The notes under the pieces: generated by a model
Seen by the model: the letters and a program-made list of their open reading frames with translations, nothing else
Databases searched by the model: none
What the model was told of the DNA's origin: nothing
Assembly (NCBI GenBank): GCA_014727835.1
Contig: WJMT01000090.1
Coordinates: 1-38,574, forward strand
DNA from: Candidatus Aminicenantota bacterium
Lineage (GTDB): Bacteria; Acidobacteriota; Aminicenantia; Aminicenantales; Aminicenantaceae
Direction: 5' to 3'
DNA length: 38,574 nt
Position numbers and translations under genes: made by a program
Shown: piece by piece, positions 8,510 through 17,002 of the stretch
Numbering within the stretch: the first letter of the stretch is position 1
Layout of the letters: every line of letters starts with the position of its first letter

Positions 8510-11500
8510 ATGACCACAATCTGCCCGAAATGCCAGCATGAAAATCCTGAAGGCACTGTTTTTTGCGGAAAATGCGGTACTCCCCTTCCCTCCCAGAAAA
8601 ACACCCTCACAAAAACCATGGAGACTCCCAAAGAAGAGCTGACCACTGGTTCCACTTTTGCCAAAAGGTATCAAATCATAGAAGAACTGGGAAAGGGCGG
8701 AATGGGGAGAGTTTATAGAGCCATTGACAAAAAACTGAATGAAGAAGTGGCTCTCAAATTGATCAAACCTGAAATCGCTTCGGATAAAAAGACCATCCAA
8801 AGATTCAGCAATGAGCTGAGAGTGGCCCGGAAGATGGCACACAAAAGCATCGGTAGGATGTATGAGCTTATGGAAGAGAGAGGCACTCACTTTATCACCA
8901 TGGAGTATGTCCCTGGAGAGGACTTGAAGAGCTTTATACGACGAGCGGCTCCCTTAAGCACAGCCCGGACTCTATCCATTGCCAAGCAGGTCTGTGAAGG
9001 ATTGTCTGGAGCACATGATCTTGGAGTGATCCACCGGGACCTCAAGCCTCAGAACATTATGGTCGATAAACAGGGGAACGCCCGGATCATGGATTTTGGG
9101 ATAGCCCGCTCCCTGAAGGGAGAAGGCATCACCGGGGCCGGAGTGATGATCGGCACTCCGGAGTATATGAGTCCGGAACAGGTGGAAGGCAAGGATGTTG
9201 ACCAGAGGTCTGATATCTACTCACTGGGCGTGGTCCTTTATGAGATGGTCACCGGACAGGTTCCTTTTGAGGGAGACACTCCCTTTACTATTGGCGTCAA
9301 ACATAAGAGTGAGATGCCCAAAAACCCCCAAGAGCTGAACACACAGATGCCGGACGAATTAAGCCGGGTGATCCTGAAATGTCTGGAAAAGGATAAGAAA
9401 AATCGCTTTCAGAGTGCTGCAGAGGTGCGCTCAGAGCTCGAGATAATCGAACAGGGAATTCCCACTACTGAGAGAAAAATCCCCAAGAAAAAGCCCCTCA
9501 CCTCCAGGGAGATCACAGTCACTTTTGGTTTGAAAAACCTTTTCATTCCTTTTCTCGCTGTGGCGGCAGTGGTGATCGCAGTCCTCGTGCTCCTGAAGCC
9601 TTGGTCACAAAAGGAGGTTGTTCCACTCCCCTCAGACAAACCCTCTCTGGCTGTGGTTTATTTTGAAAACAACACCGGAGACGACGAATTGGATCATTGG
9701 AGCAAAGCTTTGTGTGAGCTTTTGATTGCAGACCTCACACAGTCCAAATACATCCGGGTCTTAAGCAGTGATAAGCTCATGGATATTCTCATTGACCTGA
9801 ACAAAGATGAGGCCCAAAGCTTCTCGTCTGGGGTCTTAAAAGAAATAGCTGCACGGGGTGGAACCTCTCATATTTTGAGGGGAAGTTATGCCAGAGCCGG
9901 TGAACAGTTCCGAATCAATGCCATTCTTCAGGAAACATCCTCAATGGAATCCATTGGCTCCGACCAGGTAGAGGGACTGGGGGAAGAGAGCTTTTTAACC
10001 ATGGTGGATGAGCTGACCAAAAAGGTCAAAATCCATTTTGAGATTTCGCCTGAAAAAATCGCAGATGATATTGATGAGGATATTGAGAAGATCACCACCT
10101 CATCCCCTGAAGCACTGAAATTTTACATTGAAGGGAGAAAGCTCCACCTGACTGGAGAATTCTCCAAAAGCATTGAGCTAATGGAAAAAGCAGTGGCTGC
10201 TGATCCTGAGTTTGCCATGGCTTATCGGTCTATGGCCACAAGTTATAGTAATGTAGGATTTCGACCTCTGAGGAAAAAATACATGCAAAAAGCCCTGGAG
10301 CTTTCAGAAAGGCTTTCAGCCAGAGAACGCTACTCCATCCAGGGAGATTTTTACAGCCACTTGGAAAAGACTTATGATAAGGCCATTGAAGCCTATGAGA
10401 AGCTTTTGGAACTGTATCCGGATGACCCTACCGGTAATAACAACCTGGCACTCATCTATTGGGATATTGGAAACAAACAAAAGGCCATCGAGCATTATGA
10501 AAACAACAGAAAAAATGACCGATTGAGTATAATCGGATATGGAAGCCTGGCTTCTGTTTATCGGCAGGTGGATTCCTATGACAAAGCACGAGAAGTCCTG
10601 GAAGAAGAGATTCAGAAATATCCGGACAATCCTGTGGTTTATCAGGACATGGCTCTTCATTATCGAATGCAGGGGCAGTATGACCTCGCTCTTGTCCAAA
10701 TTAAAAAATCTCTTGCTTTGGATCCTGAGAAGGGAACCATTGCTTTCAGAATGAATTTCCGCCGGAGGGGGGAAATTTATTTTTATATGGGGGAATATGG
10801 AAAAGCCGCTGATGACTTCCAATGGCTCTATGAACAGGACAGCCCGCAAGCTCAATATCACGGAATCATCGGTTTGACATGTCTCAATATTGCACAGGGA
10901 ATGTACAAGGGAACCAGGAAAAAAATCATACCCTATGTTGACTTGTGCGAGAAAGTGGGAGTGTTCTGGCCAGCTTCAGAAGTTTATCTGAAATGCGCTT
11001 ATATTGACCTTCAGTCAGGTCGCCTTCAAGAGGCTCTCAAAGACAGTGAGCGGGCCATGGATTATGCCCTCAGAGCAGAGAATCCATACCGACAACGGCG
11101 AGCCCTGCACATTAAGGGATTGACCTTTCTCCGGATGAATAGAATTGATGATTGTCTGAAAATCATAGATGATCTCAAAGTCCTGATTCAGGATTCCCAC
11201 AATCCGGATCATTTGCATTTCATCCATCATCTCCAGGGTAAAATTAAGCTCATACAAACGGATTATAACGGCGCTATAGGACATTTTCAACAGGCTTTGA
11301 CTCTATGGTCCTCTGATCCCCTCAACAAACGGGCTGATTACCTGGAATCTTTAGCATCCGCTTACTATGGCTCTGGAAACATTGACAAAGCCCAGGAGCA
11401 GTATGAAATGATCATATCTTCAAACGCAGGCCGATTTGATTACGGAGATGTCTATGCCCTGAGCTACTATAAATTAGGGGAAATTTACCAGCAAAAGGGC

Positions 11501-11620
11501 TGGAACGGCAAAGCCATAGAGTATTTCGAGAAGTTCTTGGATCTGTGGAAGGATGCAGATCCTGGACTTCCGGAAGTCGAAGATGCGCGGAAGAGGGTAG
11601 CTGAACTCAAGAGCCCTTAA
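8510..11620 (+). CDS. Transmembrane Ser/Thr protein kinase with zinc ribbon, TolB/FlgO-like domain and TPR repeats
   Basis: Large receptor-like kinase of 1036 residues. Order: zinc ribbon with C5, C8, C19 and C22; Hanks-type kinase (about 54-310) with glycine loop GKGGMG (61-66), ATP Lys83, Glu102, HRD 175-177, DFG 195-197 and SPE 221-223; one membrane helix at about 344-362; a TolB/FlgO-like alpha/beta domain (about 375-525, starting PSLAVVYFEN); then many tetratricopeptide repeats to the end. All kinase catalytic residues are present, so it should be active. The kinase and ribbon should be cytosolic and the TolB/FlgO-TPR part periplasmic if the helix spans the membrane once. This architecture is typical of Acidobacteriota and Aminicenantes; the ligand and targets are unknown. 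It has its own promoter and is followed 53 bases on by a methyltransferase gene. Confidence 0.9.
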   Translation: MTTICPKCQHENPEGTVFCGKCGTPLPSQKNTLTKTMETPKEELTTGSTFAKRYQIIEELGKGGMGRVYRAIDKKLNEEVALKLIKPEIASDKKTIQRFSNELRVARKMAHKSIGRMYELMEERGTHFITMEYVPGEDLKSFIRRAAPLSTARTLSIAKQVCEGLSGAHDLGVIHRDLKPQNIMVDKQGNARIMDFGIARSLKGEGITGAGVMIGTPEYMSPEQVEGKDVDQRSDIYSLGVVLYEMVTGQVPFEGDTPFTIGVKHKSEMPKNPQELNTQMPDELSRVILKCLEKDKKNRFQSAAEVRSELEIIEQGIPTTERKIPKKKPLTSREITVTFGLKNLFIPFLAVAAVVIAVLVLLKPWSQKEVVPLPSDKPSLAVVYFENNTGDDELDHWSKALCELLIADLTQSKYIRVLSSDKLMDILIDLNKDEAQSFSSGVLKEIAARGGTSHILRGSYARAGEQFRINAILQETSSMESIGSDQVEGLGEESFLTMVDELTKKVKIHFEISPEKIADDIDEDIEKITTSSPEALKFYIEGRKLHLTGEFSKSIELMEKAVAADPEFAMAYRSMATSYSNVGFRPLRKKYMQKALELSERLSARERYSIQGDFYSHLEKTYDKAIEAYEKLLELYPDDPTGNNNLALIYWDIGNKQKAIEHYENNRKNDRLSIIGYGSLASVYRQVDSYDKAREVLEEEIQKYPDNPVVYQDMALHYRMQGQYDLALVQIKKSLALDPEKGTIAFRMNFRRRGEIYFYMGEYGKAADDFQWLYEQDSPQAQYHGIIGLTCLNIAQGMYKGTRKKIIPYVDLCEKVGVFWPASEVYLKCAYIDLQSGRLQEALKDSERAMDYALRAENPYRQRRALHIKGLTFLRMNRIDDCLKIIDDLKVLIQDSHNPDHLHFIHHLQGKIKLIQTDYNGAIGHFQQALTLWSSDPLNKRADYLESLASAYYGSGNIDKAQEQYEMIISSNAGRFDYGDVYALSYYKLGEIYQQKGWNGKAIEYFEKFLDLWKDADPGLPEVEDARKRVAELKSP

Positions 11621-11673
11621 GATGCATTCCCGTCCCTAGAATTATCTAATATGTCTTTGAAAAAGAGGACAGC

Positions 11674-12510
11674 ATGAAAGATCAAGATGTTAAGATTGAA
11701 TTGGGGGCTGTGCAGGAGACTCTGATCATTCCTCTATGGGCGAGGGCCAAAGAAGCTGAAAAGAGTAATCCCATCCTCTGTGATGGCTATGCGAGAGACA
11801 TCATCAAAAGCATCGACTATGACTTCTCAAAGTTTGAGACAAAATATATGGAGAATCACCAACTCGCATGGTCCATCAGAGCTTACAATTTCGACAAATG
11901 TATTCGAAAATTCCTTAAGCAAAAAAGCAATGCTGCTGTGATCAACATAGGAGCAGGCCTGGACACCTCTTTCCAGCGTATTGACAACGGGAATGTCCTT
12001 TGGATCAATATCGACCTTCCAGATGCGGCTGCACTGCGGCAAAAGTTGATTCCAGATTCAGAACGGCAAATCACTATCGCTAAGTCTGTGTTTGACTTCA
12101 CCTGGATTGACCTAATCTTACCAAAAACAAAGGGACGCTCCATTGTTTTCATGGCTGCCGGGGTTTTGTGTTACTTTGAACCTTCTGATGTCAAAACACT
12201 GTTCTGCAAATTGGCTGATTCTTTTCCCTCGGCTCATATGCTCTTTGATGCCATGTCAAGGTTTACTGTATGGATGTCGAACAGAGCTGTGTTAAGAAAA
12301 AGCAGAATGGACTCATCTGCACTTCTTAAGTGGCACTTGAAAAAAGCATCCCGTCTCAAAAAATGGATCAGCTCCCTCAAAGTCATAGAGGATCACTCCA
12401 TGTTTTCAAGAGTGCCAATCCAAGAGGATTGGAGCAAAAAGATGGTACGAGACATAAAAATCGCAGGACGCTTGCGTTTGTACAATATGATTCATGTGAG
12501 ATTCTCTTAA
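11674..12510 (+). CDS. LCMT-family class I SAM-dependent methyltransferase
   Basis: 278 residues of the leucine carboxyl methyltransferase/TcmP type (PF04072-like). The SAM-binding motif I is NIGAGLDT (91-98), followed by an acidic strand end in NIDLP and a later VFMAAGVLCYFEP segment that fits motif IV of this family. Bacterial members often methylate carboxyl or hydroxyl groups of small molecules; the substrate here cannot be told. There is no signal peptide. AGAGGA precedes the ATG. It lies 53 bases downstream of the kinase gene and may share its transcript. It converges on the TsaC/Sua5-type gene with 28 bases between the stops. Confidence 0.75.
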   Translation: MKDQDVKIELGAVQETLIIPLWARAKEAEKSNPILCDGYARDIIKSIDYDFSKFETKYMENHQLAWSIRAYNFDKCIRKFLKQKSNAAVINIGAGLDTSFQRIDNGNVLWINIDLPDAAALRQKLIPDSERQITIAKSVFDFTWIDLILPKTKGRSIVFMAAGVLCYFEPSDVKTLFCKLADSFPSAHMLFDAMSRFTVWMSNRAVLRKSRMDSSALLKWHLKKASRLKKWISSLKVIEDHSMFSRVPIQEDWSKKMVRDIKIAGRLRLYNMIHVRFS

Positions 12511-12538
12511 GCTTCCTTAAATTGAGAGAAAATGGAAG

Positions 12539-13174
12539 TCACTTGAAATAGGATTCCAGTCTTTTTAAGGGAAGGGCGCCTTCACGAAGAATCTTGGGTT
12601 TTCCGGAGACCAGGCTTAAGACTGTGGAGGGAAGTTCCCCTTTTGTTTTTCCTCCGTCTGCAACCAAATCAACTTGACCTTCAAAAATTTCAATGGCTTT
12701 TTTTGCGGAAGCAATCTCTTTTTCACCTGCCAAATTGGCGCTGGTGGCTGTAATGGGAAAACCGGTCTTTTTAACCAGAAAATTCAGCCATTTGTGTTCA
12801 GGCCACCGGATTCCAATGGTCTTAGACGAACCCGTGATATATTTCGGAAATTCTTTGCTGGCTTTGAGAACAAGGGTCAAAGGGCCGGGCCAGAACTGTT
12901 CTGAAAGTTGATAAAACAATTCCGGTCTTTCCGATGTGATTTCCTCCACCATATCCATTCCTGAAACAATCACAGACAGAGGTTTCTTCCGGTCCCTCTG
13001 TTTCAGCCGATAAATCCGGGCCACAGCTTCTTTGGAAAAGCAGTTGGCTCCCAATCCATAGAAAGTTTCTGTGGGATAGATGACCACTCCATCTGTGCAG
13101 AGAACTCGGGATATGAGCTCAATTTTCTCCTTCTCTATGCGTGTCAGATCGACGTTGATAACCTGAATCTTCAT
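12539..13174 (-). CDS. tsaC: Threonylcarbamoyl-AMP synthase (YrdC/TsaC type)
   Basis: Makes threonylcarbamoyl-AMP from threonine, bicarbonate and ATP, the first step of t6A37 modification of ANN-decoding tRNAs. The 211 residues cover only the YrdC domain; the extra Sua5 domain is absent. Visible motifs are YPTETFYGLG (33-42), KQR (58-60), KPLSVIV (64-70) and TSANLAGE near 144-151. No Shine-Dalgarno site precedes the ATG. The -10 box ends 6 bases before it, so a leaderless transcript is predicted. It is divergent from the photolyase gene. Confidence 0.88.
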   Translation of the reverse strand: MKIQVINVDLTRIEKEKIELISRVLCTDGVVIYPTETFYGLGANCFSKEAVARIYRLKQRDRKKPLSVIVSGMDMVEEITSERPELFYQLSEQFWPGPLTLVLKASKEFPKYITGSSKTIGIRWPEHKWLNFLVKKTGFPITATSANLAGEKEIASAKKAIEIFEGQVDLVADGGKTKGELPSTVLSLVSGKPKILREGALPLKRLESYFK

Positions 13175-13180
13175 GATTAT

Positions 13181-13209
13181 CTTATATCAGACAAAACAAA
13201 ACAGGGCAA
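13181..13209 (-). promoter_or_regulatory. Putative promoter giving a leaderless tsaC mRNA
   Basis: Read on the minus strand: TTGCCC (13209-13204), a 17-base spacer and TATAAG (13186-13181). The -10 box is followed by 6 bases and then the ATG, so the first transcribed base should be at or next to the start codon. This agrees with the missing ribosome binding site. Confidence 0.45.
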
Positions 13210-13292
13210 GAATATATATGTTGTATATTATTGAATATGTGTGATATGTTCGTGCCAGTAGCTGTGTAAAAAGAAAGGAAGGAATCGGGAAA

Positions 13293-14642
13293 ATGGAAAA
13301 CAAGCGAGTTCGAATCATCAAAAAAGGCCCTGATAAAAAAGGACCTGTGGTCTACTGGATGAGTCGGGACCAGAGAGTGAAAGACAACTGGGCTCTTTTT
13401 CTTTCCCAGAAACAGTCCTTAAAGAAAAAAACTCCCCTGGCAGTGATTTTTTGCTTGGTTCCTGAATTTTTGGAGGCCGGTCTTCGTCAGTATGATTTTA
13501 TGATTCAGGGATTGAGACAAGTGGAAGCTGATCTGAGGAAAAAGAACCTTCCTTTTTTTCTCCTTCTGGGAAGCCCTGAAAAAGTGCTGCCTCCCTTCTT
13601 AAAAAAACATCATGTGAGTGCCCTGTTTGTCGATTTTGATCCATTGAGAATCAAAACCTCATGGAAGAACAAAGTAGCTAACAAAGTAGACCTTCCGGTT
13701 TTTGAAGTGGACGCCCACAACATCATCCCCACCTGGATATCCTCAGACAAACAGGAGTACGCTGCTTATACCTTCCGCCCCAAGGTGAAAAAGCTCTTGA
13801 ATGAGTTTCTCACCCCTATCCCAAAGCTCAAAACACATCCCTTTTCCTGGATTGAAAACAAAGAACCGCCGATCAACTGGGATAACACGATCAAAAGCCT
13901 TCATATTGATAAAACTGTTCCCAAAGTCGATTGGATCCATCCGGGAGAAAAAGCCGCGGCTGAGACACTCCATGAATTCATCAATCATAAAATCGAAAAA
14001 TATGACTCTCAAAGAAATGATCCCAATAAAAACGCTCAATCCCATCTGTCCCCTTTTCTTCATTTCGGGCAGATATCTGCACAGCGTGCGGCTTTGGAAA
14101 TACAAAAAAATGTACAAGATACGGATAATATAGAAGCTTTCCTCGAAGAGCTGATCGTAAGGCGTGAGCTTTCGGATAATTACTGTTTCTACAATCAAAA
14201 CTACGACAACCCCAAAGGATTCCCGAATTGGGCTCAAAAGTCACTCCAGGAGCATTTGAAAGACAAAAGACCTGACACATACAGTCGAGAGCGGCTGGAA
14301 AACAGTCAAACTCATGATCCTCTATGGAATGCAGCTCAGGATGAAATGAAGAAAACAGGAAAAATGCACGGATTCATGAGGATGTACTGGGCTAAAAAGA
14401 TACTGGAATGGTCCCAGTCCCCGGAGACCGCCCAAAAGAACGCCATCTATCTCAACGATAAGTATGAGCTGGACGGAAGAGATCCCAACGGCTACTCCGG
14501 GATCGCCTGGTCCATAGGAGGTGTTCATGACCGGGCCTGGTTCAACCGCCCCATCTTTGGGAAAATCCGCTATATGAGCGCCAAAGCCACAGAGAAAAAG
14601 TTTGATGTGAAAGCTTACATCTCGCGAATCAGTCAAATCTGA
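13293..14642 (+). CDS. phr: Class II CPD photolyase
   Basis: Light-dependent FAD enzyme that splits cyclobutane pyrimidine dimers in DNA. The 449 residues match class II photolyases (the Methanosarcina/plant/metazoan type) rather than the class I enzymes usual in bacteria. Marks are YWMSRDQRVKDNWAL near 22-36, ELIVRRELSDNYCFYN in the FAD region, MHGFMRMYWAKKILEW, and DGRDPNGYSGIAWSIGG with HDRAW near the end. An antenna-type alpha/beta domain fills the N-terminal part. The ATG is preceded by AAAGGAAGGA with a longish spacing. It is divergent from tsaC over a gap of 118 AT-rich bases. Confidence 0.9.
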   Translation: MENKRVRIIKKGPDKKGPVVYWMSRDQRVKDNWALFLSQKQSLKKKTPLAVIFCLVPEFLEAGLRQYDFMIQGLRQVEADLRKKNLPFFLLLGSPEKVLPPFLKKHHVSALFVDFDPLRIKTSWKNKVANKVDLPVFEVDAHNIIPTWISSDKQEYAAYTFRPKVKKLLNEFLTPIPKLKTHPFSWIENKEPPINWDNTIKSLHIDKTVPKVDWIHPGEKAAAETLHEFINHKIEKYDSQRNDPNKNAQSHLSPFLHFGQISAQRAALEIQKNVQDTDNIEAFLEELIVRRELSDNYCFYNQNYDNPKGFPNWAQKSLQEHLKDKRPDTYSRERLENSQTHDPLWNAAQDEMKKTGKMHGFMRMYWAKKILEWSQSPETAQKNAIYLNDKYELDGRDPNGYSGIAWSIGGVHDRAWFNRPIFGKIRYMSAKATEKKFDVKAYISRISQI

Positions 14643-14653
14643 TTGACAGCATC

Positions 14654-14681
14654 TTGTGTTTCCTCTGACTTCCTATATAAT
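14654..14681 (+). promoter_or_regulatory. Possible sigma-70 promoter upstream of the barrel gene
   Basis: A perfect TATAAT (14676-14681) has a weak TTGTGT 16 bases upstream (14654-14659). A better TTGACA at 14643 is 27 bases away, too far to pair. The transcript would have a leader of about 155 bases before the barrel gene. Confidence 0.3.
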
Positions 14682-14689
14682 AGAGATGC

Positions 14690-14716
14690 GGTGATGTCTT
14701 CCAGCATGAAATCACC
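14690..14716. promoter_or_regulatory. Inverted repeat, possible activator site
   Basis: GGTGAT (14690-14695) and ATCACC (14711-14716) form a 6-base inverted repeat with 15 bases between the arms. Its centre is about 120 bases upstream of the start predicted from the sigma-54 promoter, the usual distance for an enhancer-binding activator. The repeat is short and could arise by chance. Confidence 0.2.
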
Positions 14717-14799
14717 ACAGATTGATCCATGAAAGGACAGATGACCTTTATAGGTAACACTTTAGTTTTGGCTCTACCCTGAAGAAAGGATTTTTAAAG

Positions 14800-14816
14800 T
14801 TGGCATATTTTTTGCA
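14800..14816 (+). promoter_or_regulatory. Putative sigma-54 (RpoN) -24/-12 promoter
   Basis: TTGGCATATTTTTTGCA has GG (14802-14803) and GC (14814-14815) separated by exactly 10 bases, with TTGGCA and TTGCA halves that match the sigma-54 consensus core. Transcription would begin near 14827, giving a leader of about 17 bases that contains the ribosome binding site AGAAGGAG (14829-14836) of the barrel gene. Confidence 0.55.
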
Positions 14817-14843
14817 AATCATAACAGCAGAAGGAGCAATGAA

Positions 14844-15614
14844 ATGAAAAAATACATAATTTTGACTTTAATGGCTGTTTTTCTTATCCCTGGAATGCTT
14901 TTTTCTGATATTGTCACTTTTAGAGTCGGATATTTCATTCCCAGGGCTCAGAGCGACCTCTGGCAGATCGAATTTGAAAACATGGATTTCACCAAAACCG
15001 ATTTTCAGCACTCCAGTTTCTGTTTTTCCTATGAATACTTTTTCACCAGATATTCCAGCCTCCTGATCAGTATCGAGGGATACAACGAACAAAAAGTCGG
15101 ATTTTACAAGGATTATGTAGGATATCAATTCTTTGACGGGAATTGGGCTTATCCCAACGAATATTCAGGAGTTTATAATGAAGAATTCATCCCTAATCAT
15201 GTGTTTTCAGTTTCCTCTACCCCTATTCTGGTATCCATAAAACTTCTGCCCCTGGGAAGAGCCCAGAAGATCATCCCATATATCGGTGCCGGAGGAGGCA
15301 TATTCCTCTGGAGCGTCCAATTAGAAGGAGACACTATTGATTTTGCAGACGAATGGGTGGACACAGACTTGGGAGCTGAAGTCTATCCTATATACTACAC
15401 CAATGCCTATGAACGAGGACGCATCACCTTCGGGGCCCATGCTTTTGGCGGACTGATGGTTCCTGTGGCCAACAGACTGAGCATGGAGGCTGAATTCAAA
15501 TACAATTATGTGGAAGGCCAGTTTTCAGATGATGAATATAGAGGATTCCAGGGATTTGAAGCGTTTGACCTGAGCGGATATCAAATCTCAATCGGAATCA
15601 ATTACTGGTTTTAA
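14844..15614 (+). CDS. Small outer-membrane beta-barrel protein
   Basis: 256 residues with an N-terminal signal peptide (Lys-Lys, then a hydrophobic stretch to about residue 21). Alternating-polarity strands rich in Tyr, Phe and Gly follow, with the C-terminal end INYWF; a terminal Phe is the usual recognition signal for barrel assembly by BamA. The length fits an 8- to 10-stranded barrel of the OmpW/OmpX-like type. No transport or enzyme motif is visible, so the role is unknown. The start has AGAAGGAG 7 bases upstream. It stands alone and is preceded by a candidate sigma-54 promoter. It converges on the thi4 gene with 9 bases between stops. Confidence 0.75.
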   Translation: MKKYIILTLMAVFLIPGMLFSDIVTFRVGYFIPRAQSDLWQIEFENMDFTKTDFQHSSFCFSYEYFFTRYSSLLISIEGYNEQKVGFYKDYVGYQFFDGNWAYPNEYSGVYNEEFIPNHVFSVSSTPILVSIKLLPLGRAQKIIPYIGAGGGIFLWSVQLEGDTIDFADEWVDTDLGAEVYPIYYTNAYERGRITFGAHAFGGLMVPVANRLSMEAEFKYNYVEGQFSDDEYRGFQGFEAFDLSGYQISIGINYWF

Positions 15615-15623
15615 CAGCCGATT

Positions 15624-16403
15624 TTATTCGTTTTTCAGCCGATCAAGAATCAATCCTGCAACCTTTTTTCCAGAGAGAAGCATTCCTCCGAATATAGGTC
15701 CCATCCTAGGACCCCCGAAAACCGCGTTTGCGGCCATTCCTGTGACATAAAGGCCGGGGAAAGCTTCCTTGGTGTTGTCTATGAGATCCCTTTCACCTTT
15801 GTCTGCCCACATGGGCTTTTCTCCCACCACCTTTCCGGTGGGGGTTAGAAGCTGGGCTCCGGATTTCCGGGAGATCACCTGAGCCAATTCAGCATCATGA
15901 CCTGTGGCATCCACCACATATGAACTTCTCATGGTCAATGGGTCCACATGGAGACGGGCCAGTTCTGCTGCTGTCCAGTTGATCACCACCCCAGTGACTT
16001 TTTCGTCCACAATCATCACATCCTCTGCATTTATGCAGTTGTAGATGCCAACTCCCTGTTGGATGGCTTTGCTGAGCAGCAGACTCAAGGTCTCCAAAGA
16101 AGATGCCGTGTGGTAATTGTCCTTGTAATGGGTGGTCTTCACTCCCAGCTCATCCAGAATAGATTTGGATTCCTGCTGAATAACGATTTTATTGAACATC
16201 ATACCACCGCCGGGAAGGCCTCCCCCCGGCCGCAGAGACTTTTCCAAAACCACAGTCTTTATTCCTGCTTTTCCCAAATAATAAGCAGCGCACAAGCCCG
16301 AAGGGCCTGCTCCGCAAATAATGACATCAGACTCCAGGTTATCCAGAAATTCTTTATAAAAAGTCTCGGTAATGGCTTTTGAAATCACGATTTCATCTAT
16401 CAT
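15624..16403 (-). CDS. thi4: Thi4-family thiazole synthase, sulfide-dependent type
   Basis: Builds ADP-thiazole from NAD and glycine for thiamine synthesis. The 259 residues show the dinucleotide motif GAGPSG (31-36), the PGGGLPGGGM loop (59-68), ATGHD, and the end motif GGPRMGPIFGGMLLSGKK. Fungal and plant Thi4 use a sacrificial Cys as sulfur donor. The aligned position here is His152 in LHVDP, as in methanogen enzymes that use free sulfide catalytically. Such proteins are sometimes misannotated as ribose-1,5-bisphosphate isomerase. A strong promoter lies directly upstream with a leader of only about 30 bases, so there is no room for a TPP riboswitch. GAGGT precedes the ATG. Confidence 0.85.
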   Translation of the reverse strand: MIDEIVISKAITETFYKEFLDNLESDVIICGAGPSGLCAAYYLGKAGIKTVVLEKSLRPGGGLPGGGMMFNKIVIQQESKSILDELGVKTTHYKDNYHTASSLETLSLLLSKAIQQGVGIYNCINAEDVMIVDEKVTGVVINWTAAELARLHVDPLTMRSSYVVDATGHDAELAQVISRKSGAQLLTPTGKVVGEKPMWADKGERDLIDNTKEAFPGLYVTGMAANAVFGGPRMGPIFGGMLLSGKKVAGLILDRLKNE

Positions 16404-16438
16404 TTTGACCTCACTGCCGCTCCATTCTTTATCAGAGT

Positions 16439-16467
16439 ATTATAAAATCATATCAATTTCCAGTCAA
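16439..16467 (-). promoter_or_regulatory. Putative sigma-70 promoter of thi4
   Basis: On the minus strand TTGACT (16467-16462), a 17-base spacer and a perfect TATAAT (16444-16439). It sits in the 82-base gap between the nitroreductase stop and thi4, so thi4 can be transcribed independently of the upstream genes. The predicted transcript starts near 16432. Confidence 0.6.
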
Positions 16468-16485
16468 TCAAATCATCCTAATCCA

Positions 16486-17001
16486 TTAATATTCATCATA
16501 GGAGATGATCTCCCCCAGCTCTTTGCGCCCTCTGTCTTTGGACTGATGAGCCGGGTATCCAAGAGGAGTCAGGGCCAGCACTTTGACCTCATCCGGAATG
16601 GATAGGACCTTTTTCACCTCATCTTCATAAAAAGCTCCGATCCAGCATGTTCCCAGTCCCTCTTCCCAAGCCATCAGCATGAGATGGTCCAGCGCCACAG
16701 ACACATCAATAGGCCAGGACTTCATATAATCCCCTTGATGCTGATAGCAGCGGTCCGGGTATCCACAGGCCACGATCACCACCGGAGCTTGGGCTACAAA
16801 AGACTGGTTCCTGGATGCCACAGCCAGCTGTTCCTTTTTTTTCGGGTCCTTCACAATGATAAATCTCCAGGGCTGGAGATTTTTTCCTGAAGGGGCCACC
16901 CGGGCTGCTTCCATGACCCGGATCAAAACATCATCCGGAATGGATCTGCTTTTGTATTTTCGGATGCTTCTTCTTGATTTCATGACATCAAATACACTCA
17001 T
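16486..17001 (-). CDS. Nitroreductase-family FMN oxidoreductase
   Basis: 171-residue flavoprotein of the small nitroreductase family, predicted to reduce nitro compounds, quinones or similar acceptors with NAD(P)H. The FMN-phosphate motif is RRSIRKY (10-16). APSGKNLQPWRFIIV (36-50) and the GLGTCWIGAF segment also mark the fold, and the late LTPLGYP turn is typical. The substrate is not known. GGAGATAAC precedes the ATG, and the gene begins 1 base after the glycosyltransferase stop, so the two are translationally linked. Confidence 0.85.
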   Translation of the reverse strand: MSVFDVMKSRRSIRKYKSRSIPDDVLIRVMEAARVAPSGKNLQPWRFIIVKDPKKKEQLAVASRNQSFVAQAPVVIVACGYPDRCYQHQGDYMKSWPIDVSVALDHLMLMAWEEGLGTCWIGAFYEDEVKKVLSIPDEVKVLALTPLGYPAHQSKDRGRKELGEIISYDEY

Positions 17002-17002
17002 G

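Noticed and set aside
14643-14681. Consensus TTGACA paired with TATAAT
   Set aside because: The spacer would be 27 bases, far beyond the 16-18 used by sigma-70.
16404-16485. TPP riboswitch upstream of thi4
   Set aside because: Only 82 bases lie between the genes, and the best promoter leaves a leader of about 30 bases; no thi-box (CTGAGA) sequence is seen.
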